Source of the DNA: Actinomycetota bacterium
GTDB taxonomy: Bacteria; Actinomycetota; Thermoleophilia; Solirubrobacterales; Solirubrobacteraceae
NCBI GenBank assembly: GCA_005885515.1
Contig: VAWK01000018.1
Location: 1-35,887, forward strand
Length of the DNA stretch: 35,887 nt
Reading direction: 5' to 3'
The notes beneath the pieces were generated by a model, which was given only the letters and a program-made list of their open reading frames with translations, searched no databases and was not told the origin of the DNA. Both the position numbers and the translations under genes were made by a program. Positions 7,847 through 15,039 of the stretch are shown here, one piece after another; the stretch's first letter is position 1; the number at the start of each line of letters is the position of its first letter.

Positions 7847-8574
7847 GGCTGTATCCCGCCGTCGACATCCTCGGCGGCAGCGCGGTGCGGCTCCTGAGGG
7901 GCGACTACGGGGCGAGCACGGTGTATGACGAGGACCCGCTCGAAGCGGCCCGCGCGTGGAGCGAGCAGGGCGCGCGCTACCTGCACGTGGTCGACCTCGA
8001 TGGCGCGCGCCGCGGTGCGCCCGCCAACCTTTCCCACCTGCGACGGATAACGAGCGCGCTGGAGGTGCCCGTGCAGTACGGCGGCGGGCTGCGCTCGCTG
8101 CGGGCGGTGGACGAGGCGCTCGATGCCGGCGCCGCGCGGGTGATCCTCGGCACGGCCGCTCTGACCGCCCCGGACCTGCTCGGCGAGGTCCTCGCGGCGC
8201 ACGGCCCGGCGCGGGTGCTCGTGTCGGTGGACGTGCGCGGCGGGCGCGTGGCCACCGCGGGCTGGACGCGGGCGGGCGACCTCGGCCCGCAGGAGGCGAT
8301 CGAGCGGCTGAAGGCAGTCGGCGTGGAGCGGTTCGTCTTCACCAACGTCGACCGCGACGGCATGCTGCAAGGTCCCGATCTCGCGGAGGTTCGCCGCGTC
8401 GCCGCGGCCGTGCGCGGCGGCTCGGTGTTGTACTCCGGCGGCATCGGCGAGCTCGCCGATCTGGAGGCGCTCGCGCGGATGCGCGCGCCCGAGCTCAGGG
8501 GTGTGATCGTCGGCAAGGCGCTGTACGAGCGGCGCTTCACCGTGGCGCAGGCCGAGGCGGCGCTGTCTGCGTGA
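7843..8574 (+). CDS. hisA: ProFAR isomerase (HisA)
   Basis: HisA is the TIM-barrel isomerase that converts ProFAR to PRFAR. It is 243 residues from a GTG start, as the [21 protein letters not shown]-terminus shows (catalytic Asp8). The second catalytic Asp lies in [17 protein letters not shown], and phosphate-binding segments YGGGLRS and [14 protein letters not shown] are present. Some actinobacteria use this protein (as PriA) for tryptophan synthesis as well; that cannot be decided from sequence by eye. The start overlaps hisH by four bases. Confidence 0.95.
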   Translation: MRLYPAVDILGGSAVRLLRGDYGASTVYDEDPLEAARAWSEQGARYLHVVDLDGARRGAPANLSHLRRITSALEVPVQYGGGLRSLRAVDEALDAGAARVILGTAALTAPDLLGEVLAAHGPARVLVSVDVRGGRVATAGWTRAGDLGPQEAIERLKAVGVERFVFTNVDRDGMLQGPDLAEVRRVAAAVRGGSVLYSGGIGELADLEALARMRAPELRGVIVGKALYERRFTVAQAEAALSA

Positions 8575-8590
8575 TCGCTACGGTGGGCCG

Positions 8591-9352
8591 GTGCACTTCA
8601 AGCGCGTGATCCCCTGCCTGGACGTCGACGCCGGACGCGTCGTGAAGGGCGTCGAATTCCTCGACATCAAAGACGCCGGAGACCCGGTCGAGCTGGCGGC
8701 GCACTACGACCGCGAGGGCGCCGATGAGCTCGTGTTCCTCGATATCACCGCCACCCACGAGCGCCGCGACACGATCGCGAGGCTGGCGCGCGAAACCGCG
8801 GATGAGGTCTTCATCCCGTTCACGATCGGCGGAGGCATCCGCTCGGCGGCAGACGCGCAGGCGGTGCTCGACGCCGGTGCGGACAAGATCTCGGTCAACT
8901 CCGCCGCGCTGCAGCGGCCGGCGCTTATCGACGAGCTGGCTCAGGTGTTCGGATCCCAGTGCGTCGTGCTGGCGATCGACGCGAAGCTCGCCGCAGCCGA
9001 TCGCTGGCAGGCGTTCATCGCCGGCGGGCGCACGCCCACCGGCCGCGACGCCGTCGCGTGGGCGAGGGAGGGGGTGGAGCGCGGGGCCGGCGAGATACTG
9101 CTGACGAGTATGGATCGCGACGGGACGAGCGACGGCTACGACCTCGACCTCACCGCGGCCGTGGGCGCGGCAGTCGGCGTGCCCGTGATCGCCTCCGGCG
9201 GCGCCGGTGAGCCCGAGCACCTGCTGCAGGCGCTTCGTGCCGGCGCCGACGCCGCGCTGTGCGCCTCGATCTTCCACTACGGGTGGCACACCATCGCCGA
9301 GACCAAGGCGCATCTCGCGGCGGGCGGCGTGCCCGTGCGGGCGGCCGCGTGA
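8591..9352 (+). CDS. hisF: Imidazole glycerol phosphate synthase, cyclase subunit
   Basis: HisF is a TIM barrel that uses ammonia from HisH to cyclise PRFAR into imidazole glycerol phosphate and AICAR. Its 253 residues begin at a GTG with [20 protein letters not shown] (catalytic Asp11); the second catalytic Asp lies in [24 protein letters not shown] and ASGGAG phosphate-binding motifs are intact. It follows hisA after 16 bases; a TACGGT at 8579-8584 sits 6 nt before the start and could be an internal -10 box. The stop overlaps the next gene by one base. Confidence 0.96.
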   Translation: MHFKRVIPCLDVDAGRVVKGVEFLDIKDAGDPVELAAHYDREGADELVFLDITATHERRDTIARLARETADEVFIPFTIGGGIRSAADAQAVLDAGADKISVNSAALQRPALIDELAQVFGSQCVVLAIDAKLAAADRWQAFIAGGRTPTGRDAVAWAREGVERGAGEILLTSMDRDGTSDGYDLDLTAAVGAAVGVPVIASGGAGEPEHLLQALRAGADAALCASIFHYGWHTIAETKAHLAAGGVPVRAAA

Positions 9353-10683
9353 TGCCAGACGTCCACGCGCAAAGCAACAGCCGCGCCACGCACGCGAGCC
9401 ACAGCGGCGAGATGGTGCTCGCGCGCCTGCCCGAGATCTCGGGCGGTGCTCAGCTGCTGCGAGTGGTGGCCGGCAGGCAGGACGCCGAGCTGATCGGGGG
9501 GGCGACCCGCGACCTGCTGCTCGCGCGTACCCCCAAGGAGCTCGACGTGGTGGTCGAGAGCGGAGCCGAGCTGCTCGCGCAGGAGCTCGCCGCGGCGCTC
9601 GCCGATGCGGGTGCGAGTTCCGACGCGGGCCTGCAGCGCGGCGCGCACGAGCGCTTCGAAACGGCGTTTGTCAGCTGGCGCGAGGGGCGCATCGACATCA
9701 CCACGCGGCGCGGCGAGTCCTATCCGTCGCCCGGAAGCCTGCCCGATGTGCGCGCCGGCAGCCCCGACGATGACCTTCGGCGCAGGGACTTCACCGTCAA
9801 CGCTATCGCCGTTGGCCTCGCCGGTCCCCGCCGAGCCCAGCTCCGCTCGGCGCCGCACTCGCTCGAGGACCTCGAGGCCGGGCGCCTGCGCATCCTGCAC
9901 GAGCGCAGCTTTCTCGATGACCCCACGCGCCTGCTGCGCCTCGCCCGCTACAGCGCGAGACTGGGGTTCGAGCCCGAGCAGCGCACCGCGCAGCTGGCGG
10001 CAGAGGCGCTGCGCGCGGGCGCGCTCGGCAGCGTCTCGCCGGCACGCATCGGGGCGGAGCTGCGCCTGGCGCTGCGCGAGGAGGATCCCGTCGGCTCGCT
10101 CGTCGCGCTGGCCGAGCTCGGCGTGCTGGGCGCACTCGACCCGCCGCTCAGCTTCTCCGAGCAGCTGGCCCGCGGCGGGCTGGCTGCGCTGCCCGCAGAC
10201 GGCCGTAGCGACCCGCTGCTCCTGGCGAGCCTGCTCGTCTCGCTCGATCCGGGTGACGGCGCGGCACGCGAAGCGGCCACGAAGGCCTTCCTCGACCGCC
10301 TCGAGTTCGCGGCCTCCGATCGCGAGCGCGCGACGCGTGCCGCACTGCGCGCGCCCGCGCTCGTCGCGGCGCTGGCGGCGGCTCGGTCGCCCTCGCAGCT
10401 GCGCCGGTCGGTGCGCGGGGAGCCGCTGGAGGCGATCGCGCTCGCCGCTGCGATGGATGAGCTTCAGCCGCCCGCGCCCGCCGCGTCGGCGGCGCGCAGG
10501 TGGCTGGACGAGCTCCGCCACGTGCGCCTGCAGGTCACAGGCGATGACTTGCTCTCCGCGGGGGTCGCGCCGGGCCCGGAGGTGGGGCGTCTGCTCGACG
10601 CGCTGCTCGACATGGTCCTGGACGGCAAGCTCGGCGACTCGCGCGAAGCGCAGCTGCAGGCGGCGCTCGGGGCGCGCACATGA
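9352..10683 (+). CDS. CCA-adding enzyme / poly(A) polymerase family nucleotidyltransferase
   Basis: This is a class II polymerase-beta-like tRNA nucleotidyltransferase of 443 residues. The head domain has the motif LIGGATRDLLLARTPKELD (residues 48-66), followed by DDLRRRDFTVNAIAVGL and the RNA-binding segment SFLDDPTRLLRLARYSARLG. It probably adds or repairs the CCA end of tRNAs. The first acid of the usual DxD metal motif is Glu here (Glu63-Leu-Asp65), so the site reads ExD. No C-terminal HD phosphohydrolase motif was seen. The ATG at 9352 overlaps the hisF stop by one base; the frame is open further upstream inside hisF but that part is not conserved. Whether it is a full CCA enzyme, an A-adding enzyme or a poly(A) polymerase cannot be told by eye. 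Confidence 0.85.
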   Translation: MPDVHAQSNSRATHASHSGEMVLARLPEISGGAQLLRVVAGRQDAELIGGATRDLLLARTPKELDVVVESGAELLAQELAAALADAGASSDAGLQRGAHERFETAFVSWREGRIDITTRRGESYPSPGSLPDVRAGSPDDDLRRRDFTVNAIAVGLAGPRRAQLRSAPHSLEDLEAGRLRILHERSFLDDPTRLLRLARYSARLGFEPEQRTAQLAAEALRAGALGSVSPARIGAELRLALREEDPVGSLVALAELGVLGALDPPLSFSEQLARGGLAALPADGRSDPLLLASLLVSLDPGDGAAREAATKAFLDRLEFAASDRERATRAALRAPALVAALAAARSPSQLRRSVRGEPLEAIALAAAMDELQPPAPAASAARRWLDELRHVRLQVTGDDLLSAGVAPGPEVGRLLDALLDMVLDGKLGDSREAQLQAALGART

Positions 10684-11357
10684 GCCCGGCCGGGCTGTCG
10701 TACGAGCTGCCCGGTTCGGGCCGCGCGCTGTTCACCGCACGCGCCGACGGAAATGTCTCCAGCGTCAGCGGCGATGGGGCCGACCGCGGCGAGCACGTAC
10801 GCGAGCGCCTGCGGGCACGAATCGGCGTGCGGCGGATCGCACGCGGTCGCCAGGTGCACGGCGCCGTGGTTGCGCGTGTCGGCGACGCTGATGCGCGCGG
10901 CCAGGTCACCGTCGCCGAGGCCGACGGCCAAGCAACGGCTCTCGCGCGGGTCGGGATGATGGTCCTGACGGCCGACTGCCTGCCCGTGGCCCTGGGATCC
11001 GAGCGCGCGGTGGCGATGCTCCACGCCGGCTGGCGCGGTCTGGCCACGGGGGTGCTCGAGGAAGGTGTGCTCGCGCTGCGGGAGCTCGGCGGCAACGAGG
11101 AGGTCGCGGCCGTGATCGGGCCTGGTGCCGGGCCCTGCTGCTATGAGGTCGGCCCCGAGGTACACGCTGCGCTCACCGGAAGCAGCCGCCACGGGGCGAT
11201 CGACCTGCGCGCGATCGCACGCCGGCGCCTGCTCGCCGCGGGCGTCGCCGACGTACGCGACGTGAGGGCCTGCACCATTTGCGACCGTCGCTACTTCTCC
11301 CACCGGCGCGAAGGCCAGCGCGCCGGCCGTCAGGCGGGCGTGGCATGGCTGAGCTGA
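10680..11357 (+). CDS. pgeF: Laccase-domain peptidoglycan editing factor / purine nucleoside phosphorylase-like (YlmD/YfiH)
   Basis: This 225-residue protein of the YfiH family carries the conserved metal-site motifs RQVHG, LTADCLPVALG and HAGWRG, followed by IGPGAGPCCYEVG and a C-terminal CTICDRRYFSHRR. Members act as peptidoglycan editing factors or as adenosine/purine nucleoside phosphorylases; which applies here is not decided. It overlaps the preceding gene by four bases and the yggS homologue by 13. The pgeF-yggS-sepF order is the standard ylm cell-division cluster of Gram-positive bacteria. Confidence 0.9.
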   Translation: MSPAGLSYELPGSGRALFTARADGNVSSVSGDGADRGEHVRERLRARIGVRRIARGRQVHGAVVARVGDADARGQVTVAEADGQATALARVGMMVLTADCLPVALGSERAVAMLHAGWRGLATGVLEEGVLALRELGGNEEVAAVIGPGAGPCCYEVGPEVHAALTGSSRHGAIDLRAIARRRLLAAGVADVRDVRACTICDRRYFSHRREGQRAGRQAGVAWLS

Positions 11358-12031
11358 TCTCGGGCCTGCGCGCCGACCGCGTGCGCGTGAACCTCGAACG
11401 CGTGTGTGAAGAGATTGCAGCGGCCGCGCAAGCTCGCCACGCCGCCGTTGCGGGCCACGGGGACTCGGTGGTCGAGATCGTCGCGGCGACCAAGTACATC
11501 CCCGCGCAGGAGCTACCCGTGCTCGCCGAGGCAGGGATCCGCGTGGTGGGCGAGAACCGCGCCCAGGATCTGCAGGTCAAGGTCGCGGCGCACGGCGAGC
11601 TGTTCGCGTGGGACTTCATCGGTCGGCTGCAGAGCAGGCGCGTGCGCCTGATCGTGCCGCATGTGCGTCTGATCCACTCGGTCGCGTCCGAGTCGGCGCT
11701 GCGCGAGCTGGCTCGCCACCGCGCGCTTGCCCGCCCCGGCCTGCGCATCCTGATCGAGGTCAACCTCGCCCAGGAGCCCGGAAAGGCAGGCATCGCCCCC
11801 GCCCAGCTCGACGACTTCATCGCCCGCTCGCCGCTGCCGGTCGCGGGGCTGATGACGATGCCGCCGCTCACCGACGATCCAGCGCGCAACCGGCCATGGT
11901 TTGCCTCCCTGCGCGACCTGGCGCAGGCGCGCGGGCTCGAGCACCTGTCGATGGGTACCTCTCAGGACTACTCCGTCGCGGTCGAGGAGGGCGCGACAAT
12001 CGTGCGGATCGGCACGAAGCTGTACGATTAG
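11345..12031 (+). CDS. PLP homeostasis protein YggS/YlmE
   Basis: This is a 228-residue PLP-binding TIM-barrel protein of the YggS/PROSC family. The PLP-binding Lys lies in VAATKYIP; GENRAQDLQVK, FIGRLQSRRV and LSMGTSQDYSVAVEEGATIV are typical family segments. It keeps free PLP levels in balance and has no known enzyme reaction. The ATG at 11345 overlaps the pgeF stop by 13 bases. Its place before sepF is conserved in actinobacteria and firmicutes. Confidence 0.93.
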   Translation: MAELISGLRADRVRVNLERVCEEIAAAAQARHAAVAGHGDSVVEIVAATKYIPAQELPVLAEAGIRVVGENRAQDLQVKVAAHGELFAWDFIGRLQSRRVRLIVPHVRLIHSVASESALRELARHRALARPGLRILIEVNLAQEPGKAGIAPAQLDDFIARSPLPVAGLMTMPPLTDDPARNRPWFASLRDLAQARGLEHLSMGTSQDYSVAVEEGATIVRIGTKLYD

Positions 12032-12078
12032 TCGCCCTGTCGGACGACAGCGCGGCCATGTGGCGCGCCGCGAACGAC

Positions 12079-12084
12079 TAGCAT
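12079..12084 (+). promoter_or_regulatory. Possible -10 box upstream of sepF
   Basis: TAGCAT fits a TAnnnT -10 box 45 nt before the sepF ATG, within the 98-bp gap after yggS, the largest gap in the his-ylm run. No good -35 was seen, so this is tentative. Confidence 0.35.
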
Positions 12085-12129
12085 TCGGCAGGGAAACCGG
12101 CTCGCTGGGCGAAAAACGAACCTAGATCA

Positions 12130-12648
12130 ATGGCTTTCCGCGACTCCTGGCATCGCGCGCTCGTGTACTTCGGCCTAGCCGAGGAGTACCAGGACGACTA
12201 CGACGAGCCACCTGCCGAGGCGGAGATCGAAGACCGCTACCGCGAGCGGCCCAACGTCAGGCGCCTGCGCCGCCGGCGCGACGAGTTCGACGACATCTTC
12301 GCCGACGACGAGCCGCGGGCCGGCCGTTCGGCCACCGTCCTGAAACCGGTGGGCGGTCGCGGCAATGGCGATGTGCGCGTGCACCTGGTGATCCCCAAGT
12401 CCTTCAACGACGCACAGCAGATCGCGGACAAGTTCAAGGACTCGATTCCGGTGATCCTCAACCTGCAAAGCTCGGAAACCGACCTGTCCAAGCGTCTGAT
12501 CGACTTTGCCTCCGGCCTCACCTACGCGCTCGACGGAGGCATGCAGCGGATCGCCGACAAGGTCTTCATGCTCACGCCCCGCAATGTGGAGATCTCAGCC
12601 GAGGAGCGCGCGCGGCTGATCGAGAAGGGTTTCTTCAATCAGTCCTGA
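12130..12648 (+). CDS. sepF: Cell division protein SepF
   Basis: SepF (172 residues) binds membranes and bundles FtsZ filaments at the division septum. The C-terminal domain from about residue 78 is typical: VHLVIPKSFNDAQQIADKFK, VILNLQSSETDLSKRLIDF, SGLTYALDGGMQRIADKVF and MLTPRNVEIS. The N-terminus (MAFRDSWHRALVYFGLAEE) is the amphipathic membrane-targeting helix, followed by an acidic then basic linker. It lies in the ylm cluster and is followed by proC after six bases. No ftsZ is in the window. Confidence 0.96.
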   Translation: MAFRDSWHRALVYFGLAEEYQDDYDEPPAEAEIEDRYRERPNVRRLRRRRDEFDDIFADDEPRAGRSATVLKPVGGRGNGDVRVHLVIPKSFNDAQQIADKFKDSIPVILNLQSSETDLSKRLIDFASGLTYALDGGMQRIADKVFMLTPRNVEISAEERARLIEKGFFNQS

Positions 12649-12654
12649 GGTCGC

Positions 12655-13449
12655 ATGCAGATCGGCCTGATCGGCTGCGGCAACATGGCTCGGGCGCTGG
12701 CGCGCGGATGGCGACGCCCGGTGGTGTGCTCGGATCCGGTCGCCGGCCGCGCCCGGGCGCTGGCCGCGGAGGTCGGGGGGGAGGAGCTGGCGAGCAACGC
12801 CGAGGTTGCGCGGCGCTCGGATCTCGTGATCCTCTGCCACAAGCCGGCGCAGCTACGTGAGGTTGCGTCCGAGGTGGCGCCGCACGTGCGCGCGGTGGCC
12901 TCGATCCTAGCCATGACGCCGCTGTCCGCGCTGCGCGACGCCTACCCGGGCAAGCCGGCGTATCGCTTCATGCCCTCGCTGCCCGTAGAGGTGCGCGGGG
13001 GCGCGCTCGTCCAGGCGGTCGACGGCGCCGACGCGCGGGATGGCGCGCCAGCAGGCGGGGGAGACGCCGGGCGAGAGCTGGACGAGGCGGTCCACCAACT
13101 GTTCGCCGAGCTCGGCACGCTCGTGCTGCTCGATGAGTCGCTCGTCGATGTCGCGATGGGACTGATGTCGTGCGGTCCCGCCTACGTGGCGCTCGTGGCG
13201 GAGGCGCAGGTGGACGCGGGCGTGCGCCGCGGGATCCCGGCCGCGCAGGGGGCGCAGCTGGTGGTGCAGACGCTCGCCGGGACCGCCGAGCTGATCCGCA
13301 GGCGCGAGCACGACATGATCGCCGTCCGCCGCGAGGTCACCTCGCCGGGCGGGGTCACGGCGCGCGGCCTGGCCGCGCTCGAGCACGCGGGCCTGCGCTC
13401 GGCATTCAGCGACGCGCTGGACGCGGTGCTGAGCGACGCCGCCAGATGA
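12655..13449 (+). CDS. proC: Pyrroline-5-carboxylate reductase
   Basis: ProC reduces pyrroline-5-carboxylate to proline with NAD(P)H. The 264-residue protein has the Rossmann motif GLIGCGNMARALARG at residues 4-18, MPSLPVEVRGGA in place of the usual MPNxP segment, GPAYVALVAEAQVDAGVRRG, and the C-terminal signature EVTSPGGVTARGLAALEHAG. It lies six bases after sepF and overlaps yggT by four bases. Its place in the division cluster is seen in other Gram-positive bacteria; ProC is also sometimes linked functionally to YggS. Confidence 0.94.
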   Translation: MQIGLIGCGNMARALARGWRRPVVCSDPVAGRARALAAEVGGEELASNAEVARRSDLVILCHKPAQLREVASEVAPHVRAVASILAMTPLSALRDAYPGKPAYRFMPSLPVEVRGGALVQAVDGADARDGAPAGGGDAGRELDEAVHQLFAELGTLVLLDESLVDVAMGLMSCGPAYVALVAEAQVDAGVRRGIPAAQGAQLVVQTLAGTAELIRRREHDMIAVRREVTSPGGVTARGLAALEHAGLRSAFSDALDAVLSDAAR

Positions 13450-13748
13450 TCCTCGCCAGCACACGCACGCAGCTCGCCGACTACCTGTCGACGGTTATCT
13501 ACGTGTACACGCTGCTGATCATCCTGTACATCGTGATCCAGCTTCTGCTCGCCGCCGGCCTGCGCCCGCCGTACTCGCGCACGCTGGATGCCGTGCTGTC
13601 GTTCCTGCGCGACGTGTGCGAACCGTTCCTGCGCATCTTCCGCCGGCTGCTGCCCACGTTCGGTGGGTTCGACTTCAGCCCGATCCTGGCGATCCTCACG
13701 CTTGCGATCCTCAACAGCATCATCGTCCAGGGAATCGTCCACGGCTAG
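13446..13748 (+). CDS. YggT/YlmG family membrane protein
   Basis: This is a 100-residue protein with two hydrophobic helices, about residues 14-36 (LSTVIYVYTLLIILYIVIQL) and 77-98 (SPILAILTLAILNSIIVQGI), separated by the conserved FLRDVCEPFLRIFRRLLP loop. This is the full YggT fold. The family has roles in membrane and division-site organisation; the exact function is unsettled. The ATG overlaps the proC stop by four bases. The long upstream open frame is a shadow of proC and was rejected. Confidence 0.92.
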   Translation: MILASTRTQLADYLSTVIYVYTLLIILYIVIQLLLAAGLRPPYSRTLDAVLSFLRDVCEPFLRIFRRLLPTFGGFDFSPILAILTLAILNSIIVQGIVHG

Positions 13749-14247
13749 CGCCGATGCGGCCGGGCGCATCGCGCGGCGTGGTCCGCGGCAGCGCCTTGGC
13801 GCATGGCTCCGTGTCGCGCTGACGATGCTGAGCGTGGTGGCGGCCGACCAGCTGAGCAAGCTGCTCGTCGAGCACGCGATCACCCGCGGCGAAGAGCACA
13901 AGCTGCTGCCGGGGGTCGAGCTCGTCAACACACGCAACCGCGGCGTGGCGTTCGGCTTCCTCCCCGGCAGCCACATCGGCGTCACGATTCTGATCGCGCT
14001 CGCGCTGGGGGTCTTGCTGGCCTACTTTGCGCGCCACTCCGCCCGCGCGCTGGTCTGGCTTCCGACCGGCATGCTGCTCGGCGGGGCGCTCGGCAACATC
14101 ATCGATCGCGCGCGGCAGGGAGCGGTCACCGATTTCATCAAGCTGCCGCTCGGTTGGCCGCCGTTCAACATCGCCGACGTGTCGATCACGCTTGGAATCC
14201 TGATCCTGGTGCTGCTGATCGAGCGAGCGCACCAGCCCGACCGGTGA
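13702..14247 (+). CDS. lspA: Lipoprotein signal peptidase
   Basis: LspA is the membrane aspartyl protease that removes signal peptides from lipoproteins. The conserved DQLSK after helix 1, NRGVAFGFLPGSH, GNIIDRARQGAVTDFIKL and PFNIADVSITLG are present, with the catalytic Asp pair in VTDF and IADV. The start is uncertain. The only ATG near the fold (13825) would cut off helix 1, whose hydrophobic part and preceding Arg-rich segment (RIARRGPRQRLGAWLRVALT) are clearly coding. The TTG at 13702, overlapping yggT by 47 bp, is the next in-frame usual start and is given here; a rarer start codon near 13768 is possible. Confidence 0.88.
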   Translation: MRSSTASSSRESSTASADAAGRIARRGPRQRLGAWLRVALTMLSVVAADQLSKLLVEHAITRGEEHKLLPGVELVNTRNRGVAFGFLPGSHIGVTILIALALGVLLAYFARHSARALVWLPTGMLLGGALGNIIDRARQGAVTDFIKLPLGWPPFNIADVSITLGILILVLLIERAHQPDR

Positions 14248-14918
14248 GCGGCTTCAAGGTCGCATACGAGGATCAGCATCTGCTGGTCGTGGACAAGGGG
14301 CCGGGTCTGGTCGTGCACCCCTCGCGCGGGCATGCCGAGGGCACACTGGCGCAGCTGCTGGCGGACAGCGCCCGGGGCGGGGATCCCGAGCGCGCGGGCA
14401 TAGTGCACCGGCTCGACCGCGACACCTCCGGACTGCTGGTGGTTGCTCGATCTCAGGACGCGCATCGGAGGCTGCGGGCGGCGCTGACGCGCAGGCTCAT
14501 CGAGCGCGAGTACCTCGCGCTCGTGCAGGGACGCCCGCCCGCCCGCGCGGGCACGATCGAGGCCCCGGTGGGACGCGATCCGCGAGCGCGCACGCGCATG
14601 TCGGTCGGCGGGGCGCGCGCACGAGAGGCGCGCACCCACTTCACGCTCGAGGCCGCCTACCAGGGCTGCTCACTGCTGCGCCTGCGTCTGGACACAGGGC
14701 GCACGCATCAGATTCGCGTGCATCTGCGCGCGGTGGGTCTTCCAGTCTGCGGCGACCCCGTGTACGGCGTGGCGGGCGTGCTGGGCCTGGAGCGCCAGTT
14801 CCTGCACGCTACGAGGATCGCGTTCGATCACCCCGTGACCGGCGCACGCATCGACATCAGCTCGCCCCTGCCGGCCGATCTCCGGAGGGCGCTGGCCCGG
14901 GCGGAACGGCTATCCTGA
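14244..14918 (+). CDS. RluA/RluD family pseudouridine synthase
   Basis: The enzyme isomerises specific uridines in rRNA or tRNA. The catalytic Asp lies in HRLDRDTSGLLVVA (Asp58), and RTHQIRVHLRAVGLPVCGDPVYG is the usual C-terminal signature. The product is 224 residues from a GTG that overlaps the lspA stop by four bases, shorter than RluD because the N-terminal S4 RNA-binding domain is missing. lspA followed by an rluD-like gene is a common order. The exact target site is unknown. Confidence 0.93.
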   Translation: MSGFKVAYEDQHLLVVDKGPGLVVHPSRGHAEGTLAQLLADSARGGDPERAGIVHRLDRDTSGLLVVARSQDAHRRLRAALTRRLIEREYLALVQGRPPARAGTIEAPVGRDPRARTRMSVGGARAREARTHFTLEAAYQGCSLLRLRLDTGRTHQIRVHLRAVGLPVCGDPVYGVAGVLGLERQFLHATRIAFDHPVTGARIDISSPLPADLRRALARAERLS

Positions 14919-15039
14919 ACGGTCGATCGAACCACGACCCGCGCGACGCCGGAGCGGCCCTGCCCGGAGTAGCAGCGCGTGAGCGAGACTCCGGGTCCGC
15001 TCGGCCCGCGCGGACATCAACCGACAAAGGGAGCATCTC
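14911..15039 (+). promoter_or_regulatory. Probable rpsB promoter and structured 5' leader
   Basis: TATCCT at 14911-14916 fits a -10 box, giving a leader of about 115 nt before the rpsB start. The leader can form a strong hairpin: cccggagt 14963-14970 with actccggg 14988-14995, extended by gagcgg 14952-14957 with ccgctc 14997-15002. rpsB operons are known to be autoregulated by S2 through leader RNA in other bacteria; the same role here is inference. A purine-rich aaagggag at 15026-15033 serves as the ribosome-binding site for the TTG start. Confidence 0.55.
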
